From an uncultured Prevotella sp. (GTDB lineage Bacteria; Bacteroidota; Bacteroidia; Bacteroidales; Bacteroidaceae): 9,858 nt of DNA. The translations under genes were made by a program, and so were the position numbers. The notes beneath the pieces were generated by a model that saw only the letters and a list, made by a program, of their open reading frames with translations, did not search any database and was not told where the DNA came from. The first letter of the stretch is position 1, and each line of letters begins with the position of its first letter. The stretch is taken from positions 1 to 9,858 of the forward strand of contig CALIIG010000071.1 in assembly GCA_938018155.1 (NCBI GenBank), written 5' to 3'. Below, piece by piece: positions 5,572-9,858 of the stretch.

Positions 5572-6690
5572 CTATTGTTCAGGAAACTGCTGGTAAATAA
5601 CCAGCCCGAAGCTGCCTGCCATCAGATAGATATGCTCCATCATATCGGCCAGCTGATGCTCGTAATCGTTTCCCCCCTTCACCTTCAGGAAGAAGCAAAT
5701 ACCAACGGGAAGCCCACACTGCGTGGCCTCGAGCTGCTGCACCACAAGCGTCATCTTGTTGTTTACACGCTCATCGGCTATAAGGAAACTTTCAACAGCC
5801 TGACGGAACTGCCCCATATTGGTTTCCCTTTTGCTGTCGCCGGTATAACAAATGCTTCTGAAATCGAAGTATATTTTACGATATACACGGCGTCCCCCGC
5901 CGTCCTGCATGCCCTGCCAATTCTTAAACGAGCCGCTTACCAAAGCCATTGGAGACACGGTAACTATGGTGTTGTCGAAGTTCTGTACCTTAACGGTTGT
6001 AAGGCTCATCTCGGTTACAATGCCGTCGGCTCCGGCACTATCTACGGTAATCCAGTCGCCAACGTGCAGCATATCATTGGATGTAAGGCGGATGCCCGCA
6101 ACAAGACCTTGTATGGTATCCTGAAAAACCAGCATGAGAACAGCCGATGTAGCCCCCAGGCCTGCGAGCAGGGTCATGGGGCTTCGGTCAATAATGATAG
6201 AGACGATAACCACTACTGCCAGGAAGGCTATAACAATACGTACAACGCCTAAAAACGAAAGGATATACTGTTGCCTGCTGGTTCGGCGGCCATTATCGAA
6301 CAATTTAAGCTGGCTGATAAACGTAAAACACAGTCGGACAGTGGCAAACGTAAGATAAATAGCCGTGAGACGCGTAAGCACCATACGCACAAACGGATAT
6401 TGAAAAAACACCATTGGCAACAGCTTCCAGATGACAACGGCCGGCACAATGCCGCAAAAGGCCAGGATAACAGGGCGGTCGAAGATAACATTGGCATAGG
6501 TAACAGGCCGCCCGCGCGTCATGCGTGTGACGAGAGGCACCAGTACGGCACGGGAAATCCAATAGCTAAGGAACGACAATAACGCTGCAACCAGTATCAG
6601 TAATACGTGGCGAAGCACAGGAACTTCGTTGCCATGAAAGCCCGATACAACAAGCAGGTGGTCAATAAATATTTGAATAGCTTTCATCAT
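5572..6690 (-). CDS. Mechanosensitive ion channel, MscS superfamily, YbdG (miniconductance)-like
   Basis: This inner-membrane channel opens under membrane tension and releases solutes in osmotic downshift. The 372-residue product has about five membrane helices (near 26-50, 70-92, 97-125, 143-168 and 173-202). The last is the pore-lining helix, GLGATSAVLMLVFQDTIQGLVAGIRL (177-202, quoted here by its ends: GLGATSAV and GLVAGIRL). The beta domain follows with HVGDWITV (209-216) and VQNFDNTIVTVSP (235-247). The stretch SFKNWQGMQDGGGRRVYRKI (254-273) is what places it with E. coli YbdG rather than with short MscS, which has three helices. The start is the ATG pair at 6690/6687. It lies 15 bp after the PBP4-type gene and ends the operon before the terminator. 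Confidence 0.93.
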   Translation of the reverse strand: MMKAIQIFIDHLLVVSGFHGNEVPVLRHVLLILVAALLSFLSYWISRAVLVPLVTRMTRGRPVTYANVIFDRPVILAFCGIVPAVVIWKLLPMVFFQYPFVRMVLTRLTAIYLTFATVRLCFTFISQLKLFDNGRRTSRQQYILSFLGVVRIVIAFLAVVVIVSIIIDRSPMTLLAGLGATSAVLMLVFQDTIQGLVAGIRLTSNDMLHVGDWITVDSAGADGIVTEMSLTTVKVQNFDNTIVTVSPMALVSGSFKNWQGMQDGGGRRVYRKIYFDFRSICYTGDSKRETNMGQFRQAVESFLIADERVNNKMTLVVQQLEATQCGLPVGICFFLKVKGGNDYEHQLADMMEHIYLMAGSFGLVIYQQFPEQ

Positions 6691-6705
6691 AACGGGAGAA
6701 AGGTA

Positions 6706-7998
6706 TCAGGGGCGGCACAGAACAGAGCAGACACGGTCTTGAAAACTCCGCCCGTTTTTGCCGTGCATAACCCCCTGGTTAATAATAGAGAAGCATATCT
6801 GGTGGCCGTTTGAGGCCGTAAGATAGCCACAAAGGCTCGACACGCCCGTCACTGTGCCCGTTTTTGCACGCACATTTGACCGCGTGAAAGGCGAGTGCAT
6901 GCGTGTATTTAACGTGCCGTCAACCCCCGCTACAGGCAATGCAGGCAGCAGATGGTTGAGGATAAACTGGTTGGAATAGGCGTAACGGAGCAGGCGAACC
7001 TCCAGTTCAGCACTGACATAATTGTAGAGCGAGAGGCCCGATCCGTCAACAAACTTATAGCGCGAAGCATCCAAGCCCAACCGGTTTACGAGCTGTTGTT
7101 CGGCCTCGCGCGCACTTTTGGCCGTAGCCGGATGCTGTCCTGATGCAGCCGCTATTTGGTAATACATGGCCTCGGCATACAGATTGTCGCTCTGTTTCAG
7201 CATGCGCATAAGCACCTGGTCAATGGTATGGAAACGCGATATAATACAGCTGGCATCGTCGGGCTTGCGCTGTTCGCCCGTAGTTCCTGTAAGAAAGATG
7301 CCCGCTTTCTGAAGTTCGGCGACAAAGCGCGCAACGAACAGGTCCTTGCGTGCAATAAGCAAGGGTGAGAGAACAGGGTTGTCATCGTCCCAGCACCAGC
7401 CCTCACCGTAGGGTGTTTCGTCTTTCATCGTCTTGTCAGCATACACATTTCCACGAATGGTATCGATGCCCATACGGCGCAAAGCCTCAACAAAGGCGTG
7501 CATATCATCAATGTTAAAGCGCGGGTCGAAGCCGCCAACACAATACACATCACCTGCCAATGTGCAGCTGTCCACACGGCCGGTGTAACATAAATCGGTT
7601 TTAAAACGGTAGCCTCCACCCAGTTTATCGAGAGCCGTTATGGCGGTAATAACCTTCATGGTTGACGCGGGGCGAAGGAGCTGACGCTCATTATGGCGGT
7701 AGATTACCGAATCGGCATCGAGATCGTATATCATCATCCCAACCTGAGATGTCTTAAACATATCGTTCTGCAGCAGCCTGTCGATAGCCGTTTGCACGTT
7801 CTGCGGCCATGCAAGCGTATCGTTTTTCAGGAACAGGCTGTCGTTATCGTTCCATATTGAATCGGCAATGAGCGTATCACGGTCGGCAAGAGGCCCGCCC
7901 AATTCGGTTTGCGCATGCAGTGGCAGGCACGCAATAGCAACAAAAAGCCAGACCGAAAGTTTTATAATAAAGGGTATATGGTGTTTATTCAATTGCAT
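6706..7998 (-). CDS. dacB: D-alanyl-D-alanine carboxypeptidase/endopeptidase, PBP4 type (peptidase S13)
   Basis: This periplasmic penicillin-binding protein trims pentapeptide stems and cuts D-Ala-mDAP cross-bridges in peptidoglycan. The 430-residue product has an N-terminal signal peptide (hydrophobic core about 10-25, likely cleavage after LPLHA at 29, leaving Gln30). It has all three serine-acyltransferase motifs: SxxK as STMK (112-115, nucleophile Ser112), SxN as SDN (270-272) and KTG (379-381). DGSGLS (318-323) is a typical S13 stretch. The distance from SxxK to SxN is 158 residues, shorter than in E. coli PBP4, so the inserted domains are reduced. The ATG at 7998 is chosen because the signal peptide then begins properly and the gene lies 17 bp after its neighbour. 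A GTG at 8046 would overlap the upstream gene by 31 bp. Confidence 0.94.
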   Translation of the reverse strand: MQLNKHHIPFIIKLSVWLFVAIACLPLHAQTELGGPLADRDTLIADSIWNDNDSLFLKNDTLAWPQNVQTAIDRLLQNDMFKTSQVGMMIYDLDADSVIYRHNERQLLRPASTMKVITAITALDKLGGGYRFKTDLCYTGRVDSCTLAGDVYCVGGFDPRFNIDDMHAFVEALRRMGIDTIRGNVYADKTMKDETPYGEGWCWDDDNPVLSPLLIARKDLFVARFVAELQKAGIFLTGTTGEQRKPDDASCIISRFHTIDQVLMRMLKQSDNLYAEAMYYQIAAASGQHPATAKSAREAEQQLVNRLGLDASRYKFVDGSGLSLYNYVSAELEVRLLRYAYSNQFILNHLLPALPVAGVDGTLNTRMHSPFTRSNVRAKTGTVTGVSSLCGYLTASNGHQICFSIINQGVMHGKNGRSFQDRVCSVLCRP

Positions 7999-8015
7999 GA
8001 AGCTATCGTAATTAT

Positions 8016-8408
8016 TTAAATTTCTGCTTTTAATTTTTTCATACACGCTATAAAAGCAGCCTCGTTTTGAGGTTCGACAGAAGTTATATGGTCGTTGCCA
8101 TACTGAATAAGGAGGTAATGGGAAAGGCCGAAATTAACGGAAATTCTGCGGCAAGAGGTAATATCGCACAAAGCAATTGCCTTGTCACGGGAGAGCCGGC
8201 CCCGACGAATAACAAGTTTATCGTTGTATAAAACATATTGGGTATGGAACACTCGCTCGCACATTAATATAACAACAAAGGCCATCATTGCGCCCATTAC
8301 AACCATTTTGACCCAGAAAAGCCAGAACGCTGCAACAAGGCAAAGGGTTATACCACAACCTGCACCCAACGTAATGCGATGTTGAAACGAACGGCAGAAA
8401 GCTCCCAT
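8016..8408 (-). CDS. Membrane protein with bacterial PH-like domain (bPH_4 type)
   Basis: This 130-residue protein has two adjacent membrane helices (about 14-33 and 35-52) forming a hairpin. A cytoplasmic domain of about 75 residues follows, with TQYVLYNDKLVIRRG (56-70), KAIALCDITSCRRI (76-89), SHYLLIQYG (96-104) and a final helix PQNEAAFIACMKKL (113-126). The pattern of a short strand, IRRG, a DI-type turn, and an end in P-x-(N/D)-E-x-x-F-I fits the small bacterial PH-like family once called DUF1200. The function is unknown; a role in the membrane or envelope is inferred from the helices and from being first in an operon with a peptidoglycan hydrolase and a tension-gated channel. The start is the ATG at 8408: a longer frame needs TTG at 8447, which lies inside the promoter's -7 box and so cannot be in the mRNA. 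Confidence 0.8.
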   Translation of the reverse strand: MGAFCRSFQHRITLGAGCGITLCLVAAFWLFWVKMVVMGAMMAFVVILMCERVFHTQYVLYNDKLVIRRGRLSRDKAIALCDITSCRRISVNFGLSHYLLIQYGNDHITSVEPQNEAAFIACMKKLKAEI

Positions 8409-8444
8409 AAGCACCTGATATACAATAAAACTTGTTACAAGGGG

Positions 8445-8475
8445 CAAAGTTACAAAGTTTTATGCAAAGCACAAA
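8445..8475 (-). promoter_or_regulatory. Strong Bacteroidetes-type promoter for the PH protein, PBP4 and channel operon
   Basis: On the minus strand TTTG (8475 to 8472) is followed, after exactly 19 bases, by TAACTTTG (8452 to 8445). This fully matches the -33/-7 consensus TTTG and TAnnTTTG. The predicted start is near 8438, giving a leader of about 30 bases to the ATG at 8408. The promoter begins 17 bp after the sprA stop, and no terminator is visible between, so read-through from sprA may add to it. Confidence 0.78.
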
Positions 8476-8492
8476 AGGCAAGAAGCGTTTAA

Positions 8493-9858
8493 TCAGCGTG
8501 TAAGTGAGAACTTGACACTAAGGCCAAAGTCTTGTGTGGTAGTAGGATAACTGCTTGATGAAAGCAGCGGGGTGTTGGTTTGACGGTCGAGGTAAAAGCT
8601 CATCGAAAGCATGCGCGAAAGCGTGTATTCGGCCGAAAAAGCAAACTTAAAAGCCGAGTTTCCCGACGTGGCCGTAGAGCTGACGGTGGCAATATCGCGT
8701 GTAATGGCAGCCTGTCGACGCCACGAAACATCGAGCCTTAAATTCAGTGCGTGATTGGTTCCACGGCTTTTAGGTGTAACGGTTTCGGGCTGTACCCCGC
8801 CCTTTGAACGCGATTTTACCTTGCGCGGACCTGCTAATCCAAAGAATTTAAAGTTGTTAAGTTTGTATCCCATACCCAGAACCCAGTCGCGACTTAATGC
8901 CTCGTTAATCTGAACTGACGTCATAGAGAGGGCTAAAGAACGGGTCTGACGGTATTCGAGACGGGTGGTAAGGTTGTTTAAGAACGTAACATCTACACCC
9001 AATAACGGCGAGAACGACTCGTTAATGCTGACCATAGACACGTTATACATCGAGTTAGGGACGGGGTTTCCATTGGCTGCATCGATGATAAAGCCCATGC
9101 TGGGATTCATCAATTGCATAAACGTGGAATAGCTTTGATAGGCTCCTACGGCATAGATGCTTTTATAAGAGTGGTTAATATTGACGCTTTTAAAATGGTC
9201 GCGAAACCATGGAAGCCTGCTTAACCCGCTGTAACGGACCGACCAGTTGGGAAGCATTTTCGTTAAAGACGGGAATATATCAAGCCCCTTGCCCATGGAT
9301 GTGTAGGTTGACAAGAACGCCGGCACCATGACATCGGCACTATAAGGGTTAACGCCTCCGTTGACAGCATTGAACGGAGTGCCTGCAAACGGGGTGCCTG
9401 CAGGATATATTGTACCTGCATAACGGGCCTCAACACGCTGTCGGAAGCCTGCGAGCGAAGCACAAAAACGCTCAAAACTCTGGCTCTGGAAGCCATTGGC
9501 AGCCGAGCCCATGCCCTCAAACGAGGTGCCGATTGACAATGTTGTCATGGTAAGACTGCCTGTCTGGGTAGCAGGATTGCCCGCATACATATATTGAATA
9601 CTGCGTGCCCGCGTTATCGTTCGGGCGGCATTGAGGTCTATCTTCAGGTTTTTGACAGGCTCAAGCATGACGCGCATTTGTACGTCTTCGGTGAAATTGG
9701 TGGTAGCCGGCGTAGCCACGCTGTCGTTATTGAGCAGCCATCCACGGCTCTGTGCACGGTCAATGTAACTGTCTCCCACAAGACCAAAAGCGAAATCGAG
9801 CCCTGGAGACAGCACGTGGCTGCCGCGGGTCTGGCCAAATGCATCGCCGACGGAAGGC
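8493..9858 (-). CDS. sprA: Type IX secretion translocon SprA/Sov, C-terminal part (5' end outside the window)
   Basis: SprA (Sov in Porphyromonas) is the giant outer-membrane beta-barrel translocon of the type IX secretion system, which exports cargo with C-terminal targeting domains. The frame is open to the right edge and gives 454 residues, against roughly 2,300-2,500 for the whole protein. Recognisable family segments are the edge stretch DAFGQTRGSHVLSPGLDFAFG (residues 5-25 of the visible part, given by its ends DAFGQ and PGLDFAFG), FTEDVQMRVMLEPVKNLKIDLNA just after it (ends FTEDV and LKIDLNA), PNWSVRYSGLSRLPWF and NINHSYKSIYAVGAY. The last residues, DFGLSVKFSLTR, are an aromatic-rich final beta strand typical of barrels. 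An internal GTPFAGTPF doubling comes from a 12-bp direct repeat near 9376-9408. No frameshift is seen, so the gene is probably intact. Confidence 0.93.
   Translation of the reverse strand, partial: PSVGDAFGQTRGSHVLSPGLDFAFGLVGDSYIDRAQSRGWLLNNDSVATPATTNFTEDVQMRVMLEPVKNLKIDLNAARTITRARSIQYMYAGNPATQTGSLTMTTLSIGTSFEGMGSAANGFQSQSFERFCASLAGFRQRVEARYAGTIYPAGTPFAGTPFNAVNGGVNPYSADVMVPAFLSTYTSMGKGLDIFPSLTKMLPNWSVRYSGLSRLPWFRDHFKSVNINHSYKSIYAVGAYQSYSTFMQLMNPSMGFIIDAANGNPVPNSMYNVSMVSINESFSPLLGVDVTFLNNLTTRLEYRQTRSLALSMTSVQINEALSRDWVLGMGYKLNNFKFFGLAGPRKVKSRSKGGVQPETVTPKSRGTNHALNLRLDVSWRRQAAITRDIATVSSTATSGNSAFKFAFSAEYTLSRMLSMSFYLDRQTNTPLLSSSSYPTTTQDFGLSVKFSLTR

Noticed and set aside
5575..6252. Rightward 225-codon frame antisense to the channel gene
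   Set aside because: It covers the conserved pore and beta domain of the MscS-type gene on the other strand and has no domain of its own.

Overview
The window looks like chromosomal DNA of a member of the Bacteroidota, most likely Bacteroidales. Three things support this: several promoters with the phylum-specific -7 box TAnnTTTG (TAACTTTG or TATCTTTG), a gene of the Bacteroidetes-restricted DUF3822 family next to rsmD, and the C-terminal part of the type IX secretion translocon SprA/Sov. Base composition is fairly balanced and looks uniform. I see no transposase, integrase, tRNA, rRNA or CRISPR.

Left part (1-2260). A 22-bp tandem repeat array runs off the left edge, with a leftward promoter beside it. 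Then come three leftward genes, in transcription order: a small single-span membrane protein with a pilin-like outer domain (1808-2260), a DUF3822 protein (958-1752) and the 16S rRNA methyltransferase RsmD (189-719). The 238 bp between DUF3822 and rsmD hold a second 22-bp array, built of two alternating unit types.

Middle (2255-5341). Overlapping face-to-face promoters separate the leftward group from a rightward pair: a RecD-like superfamily 1 helicase (2339-3793) and, 3 bp after its stop, a ComEC-type DNA uptake channel (3797-5341). The pair fits import and handling of single-stranded DNA. The 230 bp after comEC hold a third array of 22/23-bp units that can fold back on itself, then a bidirectional terminator.

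Right part (5572-9858). A compact leftward operon starts at a textbook promoter (8445-8475) and encodes a membrane protein with a bacterial PH-like domain, a PBP4-type D-Ala-D-Ala carboxypeptidase/endopeptidase and a YbdG-like mechanosensitive channel. The set is cell-envelope themed. Upstream of it lies the 3' end of sprA, cut by the right edge.

The coding genes are mostly ordinary housekeeping or envelope genes. The most unusual content is between genes: three arrays, unrelated in sequence but sharing a period of about 22 bp (two helical turns), two of which alternate two unit types and end in an inverted partial copy. No new defence or mobile system is evident.
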